Source: Pseudomonadota bacterium
Lineage (GTDB): Bacteria > Pseudomonadota > Gammaproteobacteria > Burkholderiales > Burkholderiaceae_C
DNA length: 64,000 nt
Assembly: GCA_029779845.1 (NCBI GenBank)
Contig: JAKOZT010000143.1
Span: 1 to 64,000 of the forward strand
Reading direction: 5' to 3'
A program made the position numbers and the translations under genes. This document shows positions 38,552 to 47,705 of the stretch, piece by piece. The notes below the pieces were generated by a model. It was not told where the DNA came from and did not search any database. It worked only from the letters and a program-made list of their open reading frames with translations. Each line of letters begins with the position of its first letter. Positions within the stretch are counted from its first letter, which is position 1.

Positions 38552-38567
38552 CGGCACGCCTCTTGTG
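38552..38567 (+). promoter_or_regulatory. candidate sigma-54 (-24/-12) promoter of the hox operon
   Basis: CGGCACGCCTCTTGTG matches TGGCACG-N4-TTGC, with GG at 38553-38554 and, ten bases on, GT where GC is usual. Predicted start is near 38577, 25 bases before hoxK. The operon encodes HoxA, an activator of sigma-54 promoters, which supports the call. Confidence 0.55.
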
Positions 38568-38601
38568 ACAGGACAGCACCCACCACAAGAGGAGACGCGG
38601 G

Positions 38602-39669
38602 ATGGAGACGTTCTACGAGGTGATGCGCCGCCAGGGCATTTCGCGCCGCAGCTTCCTCAAGTACTGCTCGCTCACGGCCACGTCGCTGGGCCTGGGCCCG
38701 GCCTTCGTGCCGCAGATCGCGCATGCGATGGAGACCAAGCCGCGCACGCCGGTGCTGTGGCTGCACGGGCTGGAGTGCACCTGCTGCTCGGAGAGCTTCA
38801 TCCGCAGCGCGCACCCGCTCGCCAAGGACGTGGTGCTGTCGATGATCTCGCTCGACTACGACGACACGCTGATGGCCGCCGCCGGCCATCAGGCCGAGGC
38901 GATCCTCGACGAGGTGATGACGAAGTACAAGGGCAACTACATCCTCGCCGTCGAGGGCAACCCGCCGCTGAACCAGGACGGCATGAGCTGCATCATCGGC
39001 GGACGGCCCTTCCTCGACCAGCTCAAGCACGTCGCCAAGGACGCCAAGGCGATCATCAGCTGGGGCTCGTGCGCCTCGTGGGGCTGCGTGCAGGCGGCCA
39101 AGCCGAACCCGACGCAGGCGGTGCCGGTGCACAAGGTGATCACCGACAAGCCGATCATCAAGGTGCCCGGCTGCCCGCCGATCGCCGAGGTGATGACGGG
39201 CGTGATCACCTACATGCTGACCTTCGACCGCATCCCCGAGCTGGACCGCCAGGGCCGGCCGAAGATGTTCTACAGCCAGCGCATCCACGACAAGTGCTAC
39301 CGCCGGCCGCACTTCGACGCCGGCCAGTTCGTCGAGGCCTTCGACGACGAGAGCGCGCGCCGCGGCTACTGTCTCTACAAGGTCGGCTGCAAGGGCCCGA
39401 CCACCTACAACGCCTGCTCCACGGTGATGTGGAACGAGGGCACGAGCTTCCCGATCAAGGCCGGCCACGGCTGCATCGGCTGCTCGGAAGACGGCTTCTG
39501 GGACAAGGGCTCGTTCTACAGCCGCCTGACCGACATCCACCAGTTCGGCATCGAGGCCAACGCCGACAAGGTCGGCGGCACCGCGGCGGCGGTGGTCGGC
39601 GCGGCGGTGGCGGCGCACGCGGCCGTCTCGGCGATCAAGCGCGTCAGCAGCCCGGCCGACACCAAATAA
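38602..39669 (+). CDS. hoxK: membrane-bound [NiFe]-hydrogenase small subunit, O2-tolerant type
   Basis: 355 residues. Tat signal RRSFLK (15-20), cleavage after AHA (42). Mature Cys17, 19 and 20 (ECTCCSES) and the CASWGC motif supply the six cysteines of a [4Fe-3S] proximal cluster, the mark of O2-tolerant group 1d enzymes. Medial and distal cluster ligands follow ([11 protein letters not shown], CxxxGC). A C-terminal membrane helix ([19 protein letters not shown]) anchors the enzyme on the periplasmic face. Ribosome site GAGGAG. First gene of the operon. Confidence 0.97.
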   Translation: METFYEVMRRQGISRRSFLKYCSLTATSLGLGPAFVPQIAHAMETKPRTPVLWLHGLECTCCSESFIRSAHPLAKDVVLSMISLDYDDTLMAAAGHQAEAILDEVMTKYKGNYILAVEGNPPLNQDGMSCIIGGRPFLDQLKHVAKDAKAIISWGSCASWGCVQAAKPNPTQAVPVHKVITDKPIIKVPGCPPIAEVMTGVITYMLTFDRIPELDRQGRPKMFYSQRIHDKCYRRPHFDAGQFVEAFDDESARRGYCLYKVGCKGPTTYNACSTVMWNEGTSFPIKAGHGCIGCSEDGFWDKGSFYSRLTDIHQFGIEANADKVGGTAAAVVGAAVAAHAAVSAIKRVSSPADTK

Positions 39670-39689
39670 GGAACGAGGAGAACCACACG

Positions 39690-41546
39690 ATGGGCGCTTA
39701 CGAAACCCAGGGCTTCAAGCTCGACGACAGCGGCCGGCGCATCGTCGTCGACCCGGTGACCCGCATCGAGGGCCACATGCGCTGCGAGGTCAACGTCGAC
39801 AAGGACAACGTGATCCGCAACGCCGTGTCCACCGGCACGATGTGGCGCGGGCTGGAAGTGATCCTCAAGGGCCGCGACCCGCGCGACGCCTGGGCCTTCG
39901 TCGAGCGCATCTGCGGCGTGTGCACCGGCTGCCATGCGCTGACCTCGGTGCGCGCGGTCGAGGACGCGCTCGGGATCAAGATCCCGAAGAACGCGCACCT
40001 GATCCGCGAGATGATGGCCAAGACGCTGCAGGTGCACGACCACGCGGTGCACTTCTACCACCTGCACGCGCTCGACTGGGTCGACGTGGTCTCGGCGCTG
40101 AAGGCCGACCCGAAGAAGACCAGCGAGCTGCAGCAGCTCGTCTCGCCGGCGCATCCGCTGAGTTCGGCGGGCTACTTCCGCGACATCCAGAACCGGCTGA
40201 AGAAGTTCGTCGAGAGCGGCCAGCTCGGGCCGTTCATGAACGGCTACTGGGGCAACAAGGCCTACGTGCTGCCGCCCGAGGCCAACCTGATGGCGGTGAC
40301 GCACTACCTCGAGGCGCTGGACCTGCAGAAGGAGTGGGTGAAGATCCACACCATCTTCGGCGGCAAGAACCCGCACCCGAACTACCTCGTCGGCGGCGTG
40401 CCCTGCGCGATCAATCTCGACGGCGAGCTGGCCGCCGGCGCGCCGATCAACATGGAGCGGCTGAACTTCGTCAAGGCGCGCATCGACGAGATCATCGAGT
40501 TCAACAAGAACGTCTACGTCCCCGACGTGCTGGCCATCGGCACGATCTACAAGCATGCCGGCTGGCTGTACGGCGGCGGGCTCTCGGCCACCAACGTCAG
40601 CGACTACGGCGAATACCCGAGGGTCAACTACGACAAGAGCACCGACCAGCTGCCCGGCGGCGTGATCCTGAACGGCAACTGGGACGAGATCCACGCCATC
40701 GACCCGCGCGACCCCGAGCAGGTGCAGGAGTTCGTGACCCACAGCTGGTACCGGTACGCCGACGAGAGCAAGGGCCTGCACCCCTGGGACGGCGTCACCG
40801 AGCCGAACTACGCGCTCGGCCCCGGCACCAAGGGCACGAAAACGAAGATCGAGCAGCTCGACGAATCGGCCAAGTACTCGTGGATCAAGTCGCCGCGCTG
40901 GCGCGGCCACGCGGTCGAGGTGGGGCCGCTGTCGCGCTACATCCTCGCCTACGCGCATGCGAAGAAGGGCAACAAGCACGCCCAGCGGCCGAAGGAGCAG
41001 ATCGAGTATTCGGCGGCGATGATCAACAGCGGCATCCCGAAGGCGCTGGGCCTGCCCGAGACGCAGTACAGCGCCAAGCAGCTGCTGCCTACCACCATCG
41101 GCCGCACGCTGGCGCGCGCGCTCGAAGGCCAGTACTGCGGCGAGATGATGCTCGACGACTTCAACGAGCTGGTGGCCAACGTGCGCGCGGGCGACCGCGC
41201 CACCGCCAACGTCGACAAGTGGGACCCGGCCACCTGGCCCAAGGAGGCCAAGGGCGTGGGCACGGTGGCCGCGCCGCGCGGCATGCTGGGCCACTGGGTG
41301 AAGATCAAGGACGGCCGCATCGAGAACTACCAGTGCGTGGTGCCCACCACCTGGAACGGCTCGCCGCGCGACCCCAAGGGCCAGATCGGCGCCTTCGAGG
41401 CCAGCCTGATGAACACGCCGATGGCCAACCCCGAGCAGCCGGTGGAGATCCTGCGCACGCTGCACTCCTTCGACCCGTGCCTGGCCTGCTCGACGCACGT
41501 GATGAGCGAGGACGGCGCGGAACTCACGCGCGTCAAGGTGCGCTGA
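39690..41546 (+). CDS. hoxG: membrane-bound [NiFe]-hydrogenase large subunit
   Basis: 618 residues. Nickel ligands in the L1 motif [12 protein letters not shown] and the C-terminal L2 motif [10 protein letters not shown] 15-residue peptide ([15 protein letters not shown]) after that His is the part removed by protease HoxM once the Ni-Fe(CN)2CO centre is inserted. Oxidises H2 in the periplasm as a heterodimer with HoxK, and is exported with it through Tat. Ribosome site GAGGAG; 20 bases after hoxK. Confidence 0.97.
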   Translation: MGAYETQGFKLDDSGRRIVVDPVTRIEGHMRCEVNVDKDNVIRNAVSTGTMWRGLEVILKGRDPRDAWAFVERICGVCTGCHALTSVRAVEDALGIKIPKNAHLIREMMAKTLQVHDHAVHFYHLHALDWVDVVSALKADPKKTSELQQLVSPAHPLSSAGYFRDIQNRLKKFVESGQLGPFMNGYWGNKAYVLPPEANLMAVTHYLEALDLQKEWVKIHTIFGGKNPHPNYLVGGVPCAINLDGELAAGAPINMERLNFVKARIDEIIEFNKNVYVPDVLAIGTIYKHAGWLYGGGLSATNVSDYGEYPRVNYDKSTDQLPGGVILNGNWDEIHAIDPRDPEQVQEFVTHSWYRYADESKGLHPWDGVTEPNYALGPGTKGTKTKIEQLDESAKYSWIKSPRWRGHAVEVGPLSRYILAYAHAKKGNKHAQRPKEQIEYSAAMINSGIPKALGLPETQYSAKQLLPTTIGRTLARALEGQYCGEMMLDDFNELVANVRAGDRATANVDKWDPATWPKEAKGVGTVAAPRGMLGHWVKIKDGRIENYQCVVPTTWNGSPRDPKGQIGAFEASLMNTPMANPEQPVEILRTLHSFDPCLACSTHVMSEDGAELTRVKVR

Positions 41547-41571
41547 AGACGACGAACACGGAGACATCACG

Positions 41572-41793
41572 ATGAAGAGACTGCCGATCACCGCGCTCGG
41601 CGCGCTGGCCGCCGCCGCGGCGCAGGCGCACCCGGGCCACGGCCTGGTTCCCTCGGAAAGCCTGCTGCACGTGCTCGAGCCGCAGCACGTGCTGCCGCTG
41701 CTGGCCGGCGTGGCGCTGGTGTGGGGCCTGCTGCGGCTGCGCGCGCGCAAGCGCCGCGACGAGGCCGCCCGCAAGACGAAACACGAGCGCTGA
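41572..41793 (+). CDS. small membrane protein inserted between hoxG and hoxZ
   Basis: 73 residues. Signal-like N terminus (MKRLPITALGALAAAAAQA) ending before HPGHGLVPSESLLHVL, one membrane helix (VLPLLAGVALVWGLLRL) and a strongly basic tail (RARKRRDEAARKTKHER). The HPGHG after cleavage recalls the N terminus of HupE/UreJ nickel-related proteins, but the rest of that family is absent. No counterpart in the R. eutropha operon that I know. Possibly a histidine-bearing hydrogenase accessory protein. Confidence 0.65.
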   Translation: MKRLPITALGALAAAAAQAHPGHGLVPSESLLHVLEPQHVLPLLAGVALVWGLLRLRARKRRDEAARKTKHER

Positions 41794-41819
41794 ACCAACC
41801 AACCCACGAAAGGCGCAGC

Positions 41820-42554
41820 ATGTCGCTCACCCCTTCGCAGAGCTTCAACGACGCCACCGGCACCGACGAGCGCGCCGTCGCCAAGGCGGCGTCCATCAAG
41901 TCGGTGTACGTGTACGAGGCGCCGGTGCGGCTGTGGCACTGGATCAACGTGCTCGCCATCGTCGTGCTCGGCGTCACCGGCTACTTCATCGCCTCGCCGC
42001 TGCCCACGCAGCCGGGCGAGGCGAGCGCGAACTACCTGATGGGCTACATCCGCTTCGCGCATTTCGCGGCCGGCTACGTGTTCGCGGTCGGGCTGCTGGG
42101 GCGCATCTACTGGGCCTTCGTCGGCAACCACCACGCGCGCGAGCTGTTCACGCTGCCGGTGTTCAGCCGCGCCTACTGGCACGAGGTGCTGACGATGCTG
42201 AAGTGGTACGCCTTCCTGATCCCGCGGCCGAGCCGCTACGTCGGCCACAACCCGCTGGCGCGCGCGGCGATGTTCTTCGGCTACTTCTTCCTGACGCTGT
42301 TCATGCTGGTCACCGGCTTCGCGCTGTACGGCGAGGGCACGCAGCCGGGCTCGTGGGCGCACCGCCTGTTCACCAGCTGGGTGATCCCGCTGTTCGGCCA
42401 GTCGCAGGACGTGCACACCTGGCACCACCTCGGCCTGTGGGGCATGGTGATCTTCGTGACGCTGCACGTCTACGCCGCGATCCGCGAGGACATCATGGGG
42501 CGGCAGAGCATCGTCTCGACCATGATCTCCGGCCACCGCACCTTCAAGGACTGA
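41820..42554 (+). CDS. hoxZ: hydrogenase cytochrome b subunit
   Basis: 244 residues, the same length as R. eutropha HoxZ. Four membrane helices, with haem-ligand histidines in RLWHWINVLAI, RFAHFAAGYVF and the C-terminal DVHTWHHLGLWGMVIFVTLHVYAA. It anchors HoxKG and passes electrons from the distal cluster to quinone. Five bases before hoxM. Confidence 0.95.
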   Translation: MSLTPSQSFNDATGTDERAVAKAASIKSVYVYEAPVRLWHWINVLAIVVLGVTGYFIASPLPTQPGEASANYLMGYIRFAHFAAGYVFAVGLLGRIYWAFVGNHHARELFTLPVFSRAYWHEVLTMLKWYAFLIPRPSRYVGHNPLARAAMFFGYFFLTLFMLVTGFALYGEGTQPGSWAHRLFTSWVIPLFGQSQDVHTWHHLGLWGMVIFVTLHVYAAIREDIMGRQSIVSTMISGHRTFKD

Positions 42555-42559
42555 GCGCG

Positions 42560-43177
42560 ATGACGATCACCGTGCTGGGCATCGGCAACGTGCTGTGGGC
42601 TGACGAAGGCTTCGGCGTGCGCTGCGTGGAGGCCTTGCAGCAGCGCTGGACATTCGATGCGAGCGAAGGCGAAGAGGTGCAGCTGGTCGACGGCGGCACG
42701 CAGGGGCTGTACCTGATCCAGCACGTGCAGAGTGCTTCCAGGCTGCTGATCTTCGACGCCATCGACTACGGCCTCGCGCCCGGCACGCTCAAGCTGATCG
42801 AAAACGACGAGGTGCCGCGTTTCATGGGCGCCAAGAAGATGAGCCTGCACCAGACCGGCTTCCAGGAAGTGCTGATGCTCGCGCAGCTGACCGAGCAGTA
42901 CCCGCAGCAGGTGCTGCTGGTGGGCTGCCAGCCCGAGGAGCTGGAGGACTACGGCGGCAGCCTGCGCCCTGCGGTGAAGACGGCGCTGGAGGATGCGCTG
43001 GCGCTGGCGCTGGAGCGGCTGCGCGAATGGGGCGCGAAGCCCGTGCCGCGCGAGCTTGCACCTTCGGCCGACGAAGCCGTCACCGTGCCGACACTCGCGC
43101 TGGGCGCCTACGAAGCCGGGCGGCCGGCCGCCGAGCAGGCCTGCCGCGTCGGCGACGAGCGCTTTCTTCCTCATTGA
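42560..43177 (+). CDS. hoxM: hydrogenase maturation endopeptidase
   Basis: 205 residues, HyaD/HoxM family. Start LGIGNVLWADEGFGVRCVEAL is the signature with the nickel-binding Glu (DEG); the Asp and His ligands lie in LLIFDAIDYG and KKMSLHQTGFQEVL. It cleaves the HoxG C-terminal peptide after metallation. It does not act on HoxC, which has no such peptide. Confidence 0.93.
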   Translation: MTITVLGIGNVLWADEGFGVRCVEALQQRWTFDASEGEEVQLVDGGTQGLYLIQHVQSASRLLIFDAIDYGLAPGTLKLIENDEVPRFMGAKKMSLHQTGFQEVLMLAQLTEQYPQQVLLVGCQPEELEDYGGSLRPAVKTALEDALALALERLREWGAKPVPRELAPSADEAVTVPTLALGAYEAGRPAAEQACRVGDERFLPH

Positions 43178-43184
43178 GACGCCC

Positions 43185-43493
43185 ATGTGCATCGGCATCC
43201 CGATGAAAGTGATCCGCATTGAGCCCGGGCATGCGTGGGTGGCGGGGCGCGGCGAGGTCAGGCGTGTCGACACCGCGCTGGTGGGCGAGGTGGCCGAGGG
43301 CGACTGGCTGCTGACCTTTCTGGATGCGGCGCGCGAGCGCATCGCCGAAGAACGCGCCGCCGAGGTGAATGCGGTGCTCGACCTCGTGCAAGGCGCGCTC
43401 GACGGCGAGCCCGGCGCCGCCGACGCCGGCTTCGCGCTGCCATCGCGCATGGATGCCGCCACCCTCGCCGCGCTGACCGGCCACTCCGATTGA
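43185..43493 (+). CDS. hoxL: HypC-family hydrogenase chaperone HoxL
   Basis: 102 residues. HypC/HupF family with the functional N-terminal cysteine, MCIGIPMKVI, and GDWLLTFLDAARERI. HoxL is the membrane-hydrogenase-specific partner that delivers the Fe(CN)2CO unit to HoxG alongside HypC. A second HypC family gene (hypC, 48920) lies downstream in the same operon. Confidence 0.9.
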   Translation: MCIGIPMKVIRIEPGHAWVAGRGEVRRVDTALVGEVAEGDWLLTFLDAARERIAEERAAEVNAVLDLVQGALDGEPGAADAGFALPSRMDAATLAALTGHSD

Positions 43494-43503
43494 GAGCACT
43501 CCC

Positions 43504-43950
43504 ATGACCGCTTCGCTTCTTCCCCCCGTGATGCAGCGCCTCGTCGACCAGTTCGGCGCCGCCTGCATCGTTGCCGACAACCTCGCCGCCTTTCTCGCCA
43601 CGCCCGGCGACGCGGTGCTGCTGCTGGCGGGCGACCCGGTGCAGTTCCCCGAAGGGCTGGACGTCGCAGTGGTGCTGCCCGAGCTGCGCAGCGCGCTGGC
43701 CGCGGACTTCGCGATCGGCGTCGTCGCGCCAGCGCACCAGGAAACCATCGCGCACCGCTACGGCTCGCAGCGCTGGCCCTCGCTGATCTTCCTGCGCGAC
43801 GGCCAGTACGTCACCACGCTGGCCGGCATGCACGACTGGACCGAGTACCTCGAGCGCGTCGAGGCGGCGCTGGCCGCGCCGGTGTCGCGCGCGCCGACGA
43901 TCGGCATTCCGCTGGTGAACGCCGACGCTTCTTCCTCTTCGTGCCATTGA
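43504..43950 (+). CDS. hoxO: hydrogenase accessory protein HoxO (HyaE/HupG family)
   Basis: 148 residues with a thioredoxin-like fold lacking the CxxC pair (YGSQRWPSLIFLRDGQYVTTLAGMHDWTEYLERV). HyaE-family proteins act as chaperones for the Tat-carrying small subunit. It ends in a Ser/Cys tail (DASSSSCH). Confidence 0.88.
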   Translation: MTASLLPPVMQRLVDQFGAACIVADNLAAFLATPGDAVLLLAGDPVQFPEGLDVAVVLPELRSALAADFAIGVVAPAHQETIAHRYGSQRWPSLIFLRDGQYVTTLAGMHDWTEYLERVEAALAAPVSRAPTIGIPLVNADASSSSCH

Positions 43951-43954
43951 GACG

Positions 43955-44818
43955 ATGAACACCACGCACCGCCCCTTCCCCATCCCCGTGGTGGCCGCGC
44001 TCGGCCCGGGCAGCCAGGAGGAAGACGAGCAGCTGGACTACATCACCATGCCCGCCGGCATGGACACCTACCGGCCGCCCGCGCTGCCCGAGCCGGAAGA
44101 ACTGGCCGGCCACGCCCTGGCGCGCGAAGTGCTCGGCGCGGTGCTCGAAGCGGTGAGCACCGCCTGCGCGGGCGGCACGCCGGCGCCGATCCGGCTCGAC
44201 GGGCTGCCGCCGGCCGAGCTCGCGCTGGTCAACCAGGTGCTGGGCGAAGGCGAGGTCAGCGCGCAGGTGCATCCGCGCGTGCGCGTGCAGGAGTCGGTGT
44301 TCGCCGGCGTGTGGCGCGTGATCGCGAGCGACGACGACGGGCGGGTGCACGACCACATCGAGGTCGGCGCGATCCCCGCCGCGCTGGTGGCCGCGGCGCA
44401 CGAAGACGGCCACGCGCCGCGCGAGGCGCCGCAGGCCGTGCCGGGCGAATTCGTCAACGTGCCGCCGCTGCTCTTCGAACTGCAGGAGCAGCGCACGCGC
44501 TGGCGGCCGGGCGATGCCTCGCACGTGGTCAACCTGACGCTGCTGCCGCTGTCCCCCGCCGACATCGCCCACATCGACCACCAGCTCGGCACCGGGCGCG
44601 TGCTGATCCTCTCGCGCGGCTACGGCAACTGCCGCATCACCGATGCCTGCGTGCCGCACACCTGGCGCGTCGTCTACTACAACTCGCAGGACGCGGTGAT
44701 CCTCAACACCGTGGAGGTCGGCGCGCTGCCCGAGGTGGCCTGCGCCGCCGCGGAAGACCTGCTCGACACGCGCGAGCGCCTCGCCGACGTGCTGGCCTGG
44801 GTGGCTCAGGATGTTTGA
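43955..44818 (+). CDS. hoxQ: hydrogenase accessory protein HoxQ (HyaF/HupH family)
   Basis: 287 residues. The central PPLLFELQEQRTRWRPGDASHVVNLTLLPLSPADIAHIDHQLG and LSRGYGNCRITDACVPHTWRVVYYNSQDAVILNTVEVGALPEV are family signatures. Works with HoxO and HoxR on small-subunit maturation under oxygen. It overlaps hoxR by eight bases. Confidence 0.9.
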   Translation: MNTTHRPFPIPVVAALGPGSQEEDEQLDYITMPAGMDTYRPPALPEPEELAGHALAREVLGAVLEAVSTACAGGTPAPIRLDGLPPAELALVNQVLGEGEVSAQVHPRVRVQESVFAGVWRVIASDDDGRVHDHIEVGAIPAALVAAAHEDGHAPREAPQAVPGEFVNVPPLLFELQEQRTRWRPGDASHVVNLTLLPLSPADIAHIDHQLGTGRVLILSRGYGNCRITDACVPHTWRVVYYNSQDAVILNTVEVGALPEVACAAAEDLLDTRERLADVLAWVAQDV

Positions 44819-45023
44819 GGGCAGCTACCTCGGCGACACGGCGCGCATCGCACCGGATGCGCGGCTCGAATGCAAGATCTGCTGGTGGGTCTACGACCCG
44901 GCGCTGGGCGATGCGGTGTGGCAGGTCGCGCCCGGCACGCCGTTCTCCGCGCTGCCCGCGCACTGGCGCTGCCCGCAGTGCGACGGCGCGGCCGAGCAGT
45001 TCATGGTGTTGCAGGCCTCGTGA
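44811..45023 (+). CDS. hoxR: rubredoxin-like protein HoxR
   Basis: 70 residues with the two rubredoxin iron-binding pairs CKIC and CPQC, and WVYDPALG. HoxR/HupI is needed for an intact proximal cluster of the O2-tolerant hydrogenase under high oxygen. Overlaps hoxQ by eight bases and hoxT by one base. Confidence 0.93.
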   Translation: MFEGSYLGDTARIAPDARLECKICWWVYDPALGDAVWQVAPGTPFSALPAHWRCPQCDGAAEQFMVLQAS

Positions 45024-45484
45024 TGCGCTCCCGCGTGCAGGCGCTGCAGCAGGCCTTCGAGCGGATCGCCCGCACGCGCATGGCCGGGCTGCCGCTGGTG
45101 AACCCGCGCCTGGCGGTGGCCTGCGTGGGCTTTTGCGCCGAGGGCGACGGCGCGTTCGCGCTCGGCGTGCTGGTCACGCCCTGGTGCATGAACCTCGTGC
45201 GGCTGCCGCTGCGCGACGACGATGCGCGGCCGTTGCGGCTGGGGGTGGTGGGTGCACGCGAGGTCGGCGGGCGCTGCTTCGATTTCATCGGCGCGCACGA
45301 AGACGGCATCGGCGGCTTCGAGGCGGCGTCGCTGTTCTCGCCGATGTTCGAGTTCGTCGACCAGAGCGCGGCCGTCGCGACGGCCGAGGAAGCGTTGAAG
45401 GAACTGCGCGGGCGCGCCGCGCCCGAGCGTCCGGCGCGGCGCGGCTTCTTGTTCGGCCGGCCTCACGCGGGGGCGGCGCCGTGA
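45023..45484 (+). CDS. hoxT: HybE-type hydrogenase assembly chaperone HoxT
   Basis: 153 residues. HybE family: MAGLPLVNPRLAVACVGF, VTPWCMNLVRLP and GCRCFDFIGAHED-like region (GGRCFDFIGAHEDGIGGFEAASLFSPMFEF). Start ATG 45023 shares a base with the hoxR stop. Involved in small-subunit maturation or Tat proofreading. GTGA overlap with hoxV. Confidence 0.85.
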   Translation: MRSRVQALQQAFERIARTRMAGLPLVNPRLAVACVGFCAEGDGAFALGVLVTPWCMNLVRLPLRDDDARPLRLGVVGAREVGGRCFDFIGAHEDGIGGFEAASLFSPMFEFVDQSAAVATAEEALKELRGRAAPERPARRGFLFGRPHAGAAP

Positions 45485-46557
45485 GCCTCGTCTCGGGCCG
45501 CGTGCAGCTGCGCCCGGGCCGGGGGCTGCCGGCGATTGCCAGCAGCCGGCCGCTGCTGGCGCCGCGCATCGCACGCGGGCGGCCGGCCAGTGAGCTTCCG
45601 GGCACGCTGGCGGCGCTGTTCACCTTGTGCGCGCATGCGCATCGCAGCACGGCGCGTCGTGCGGTGGCTGCGGCGCTGGGCGAACCCGCGCCCTCGAGCG
45701 GCGCCAGCCTGCAGCTCGCCACCGCCCGCGAGCATGTGCTGCGCATCGCGCAGGAATGGCATCGCCTGCTGCCCGGCGCGCCCCCGGCCGAGCCGGCGCT
45801 GAGGCTGCGCAGCTGTCCGGCGTGGCGCGACGATCTGGCGGCCGACGAACAGCTCGCCGAACTGCCGCGCTGGCTGGCGCACCACTGGCTGGACGAGCCG
45901 GTGGAATCGTGGCTGGCCGCACATCACGCCGACCCGCTCGGCTGGGCCGCGCACTGGTGCCGCGCAACGAACACGTCTCTCGCGCGCCTGCTGCGCAGCC
46001 AATGGGACGCGCTGCACGCCATCGCCACGCCGGCGCGGCCCTTGCGCATCCTCGAATCGCCCGGCGGCACGATGCCGCTGCTGGCGCGCCGCCTGGCCGA
46101 CGAGCCGGCCTTCTGCGCGCAGCCCGACTGGCATGGCGAACCCGCCGAGACCGGGCCGTGGACCCGCATCGGCGACAGGGCGCCCCTGCCGCTCCACAAT
46201 GCATGGATGCGCTTCGTGGCCCGCCTCGTCGATCTGCTGCACCTCGCGCAAGCCGCCGGCCGCGAGCGGCTGGCCGAGGGCGCGCTGACGCTCGCGGCCG
46301 GCGAGGCGATCGCCTGGACCGAGATGGCGCGCGGCCTGCTGGTGCACTGGCTGCGGCTGGAGGATTCGCCCGACGGCCCGCGCGTCGCCGACTGCCGCGT
46401 GCTCGCGCCCACCGAGTGGAACTTCCACCCGCGCGGCGTGCTGGCGCAGGCGCTGGCCGGCCTCGACGATGCCGCGCAGGCCGCACGCGCCGCGGTCGCC
46501 TTCGACCCCTGCGTCGAATTCGACATCGAACGCACGACGGAGGCCGCCCATGCATGA
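45481..46557 (+). CDS. hoxV: hydrogenase maturation scaffold HoxV (HupK-like)
   Basis: 358 residues from GTG 45481. Distantly resembles the hydrogenase large subunit: a late WNFHPRGVLAQAL and FDPCVEFDIE echo the L2 region but keep only one cysteine. HupK/HoxV serves as a scaffold carrying the Fe(CN)2CO intermediate before transfer to HoxG. Overlaps hypA by eight bases. Confidence 0.85.
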   Translation: MSLVSGRVQLRPGRGLPAIASSRPLLAPRIARGRPASELPGTLAALFTLCAHAHRSTARRAVAAALGEPAPSSGASLQLATAREHVLRIAQEWHRLLPGAPPAEPALRLRSCPAWRDDLAADEQLAELPRWLAHHWLDEPVESWLAAHHADPLGWAAHWCRATNTSLARLLRSQWDALHAIATPARPLRILESPGGTMPLLARRLADEPAFCAQPDWHGEPAETGPWTRIGDRAPLPLHNAWMRFVARLVDLLHLAQAAGRERLAEGALTLAAGEAIAWTEMARGLLVHWLRLEDSPDGPRVADCRVLAPTEWNFHPRGVLAQALAGLDDAAQAARAAVAFDPCVEFDIERTTEAAHA

Positions 46558-46897
46558 GCTGAGCCTGGCCGGCGGCATCGTGCAACTGGTCGAGGACGCG
46601 GCCGCGCGCGAGCATTTCAGGCGTGTTTCGCAGCTGCGCCTGGAAGCCGGCGCGCTGGCCGGCATCGAGGTGCGCGCGCTGCGCTTCGCGCTGGATGCGG
46701 TCACGCCCGGCACCTGCCTGGAAGGTGCGGCCATCGAGATCGACGAGCCGCCCGCCAGCGCCTGGTGCCTGCCCTGCGGCGCGAATGTCGAGATCCGCTC
46801 GCGCACCGATGCCTGCCCGCGCTGCGGCGGCTTCCAGATCCAACCCACCGGCGGGACCGAGCTGCGCGTGCTCGACCTGCTGGTGCACGACGATTGA
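46550..46897 (+). CDS. hypA: nickel insertion protein HypA
   Basis: 115 residues. MHELSL start with the nickel-binding His2, and a zinc site of two CxxC pairs (CLPCG and CPRCGG). Delivers nickel to the hydrogenase large subunit together with HypB. The start overlaps the hoxV stop. Confidence 0.95.
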   Translation: MHELSLAGGIVQLVEDAAAREHFRRVSQLRLEAGALAGIEVRALRFALDAVTPGTCLEGAAIEIDEPPASAWCLPCGANVEIRSRTDACPRCGGFQIQPTGGTELRVLDLLVHDD

Positions 46898-46910
46898 AGG
46901 AGAGAACACC

Positions 46911-47705
46911 ATGTGCGTCGTCTGCGGCTGCGGCGATACCACCGCCGACCTCGACTACGGCGCCGGCCCGGCGCGCGTTTCCGTGCCCGGCATGAGCCAG
47001 GCGCGTGCGATCAAGCTCGAAGCCGACGTGCTGGGCGCGAACGACCGCGTCGCCGCCGCCAACCGCGCGCACTTCGCGGCGCACGGCGTGACGGCCTACA
47101 ACCTCGTCTCCAGCCCGGGTTCGGGCAAGACCACGCTGCTGTGCGCGACCATCGAGTACCTGAAGCGCCATGCGCCCGCGCTGCCGCTGGCGGTGATCGA
47201 AGGCGACCAGCAGACCAGCCACGACGCCGACCGCATCCGCGCCACCGGCGCGAGCGCGATCCAGATCAACACCGGCAAGGGCTGCCATCTGGATGCACCT
47301 ATGGTGGCGGAGGCATTCGCGCGGCTGCATCTTCATTCGCATGCTCACGTGCATGACGAGCACGCTCATGACCATCACCACGCCGAGTCGCTGCTCTTCA
47401 TCGAGAACGTCGGCAACCTCGTCTGCCCGGCGATGTGGGATCTGGGCGAAGCGGCCAAGATCGCGATCCTCTCGGTGACCGAGGGCGAGGACAAGCCGCT
47501 CAAGTACCCCGACATGTTCGCCGCCGCGCGGCTGATGGTGCTGAACAAGACCGACCTGCTGCCGCACCTGGATTTCGACGTGCCCCAGTGCATAGCGTAC
47601 GCACGCCGCGTCAACCCGGGCATCGAGGTGCTGCTGGTGTCGGCGAAGACGGGCACCGGGCTGGATGCCTGGGTCGAGTGGCTGATGCATCCGCCGTCGG
47701 CATGA
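46911..47705 (+). CDS. hypB: nickel-binding GTPase HypB with internal His-rich insertion
   Basis: 264 residues. N-terminal CxxCGC nickel motif (MCVVCGCG), P-loop SSPGSGKTT at 67-75, the G-domain metal site [17 protein letters not shown] and the NKTD base motif. A His-rich run with ten histidines lies at residues 140-157, inside the GTPase domain just after the metal-site Cys-His and before the FIENVGN strand. In rhizobial HypB the run is near the N terminus. The stretch uses CAT codons and is less GC-rich than its surroundings. GTP hydrolysis drives nickel delivery. Confidence 0.93.
   Translation: MCVVCGCGDTTADLDYGAGPARVSVPGMSQARAIKLEADVLGANDRVAAANRAHFAAHGVTAYNLVSSPGSGKTTLLCATIEYLKRHAPALPLAVIEGDQQTSHDADRIRATGASAIQINTGKGCHLDAPMVAEAFARLHLHSHAHVHDEHAHDHHHAESLLFIENVGNLVCPAMWDLGEAAKIAILSVTEGEDKPLKYPDMFAAARLMVLNKTDLLPHLDFDVPQCIAYARRVNPGIEVLLVSAKTGTGLDAWVEWLMHPPSA

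Noticed and set aside
44873..45023. hoxR as a general rubredoxin electron carrier
   Set aside because: The two CxxC pairs are rubredoxin-like, but the position between hoxQ and hoxT and the overlaps mark it as the hydrogenase-specific HoxR/HupI.
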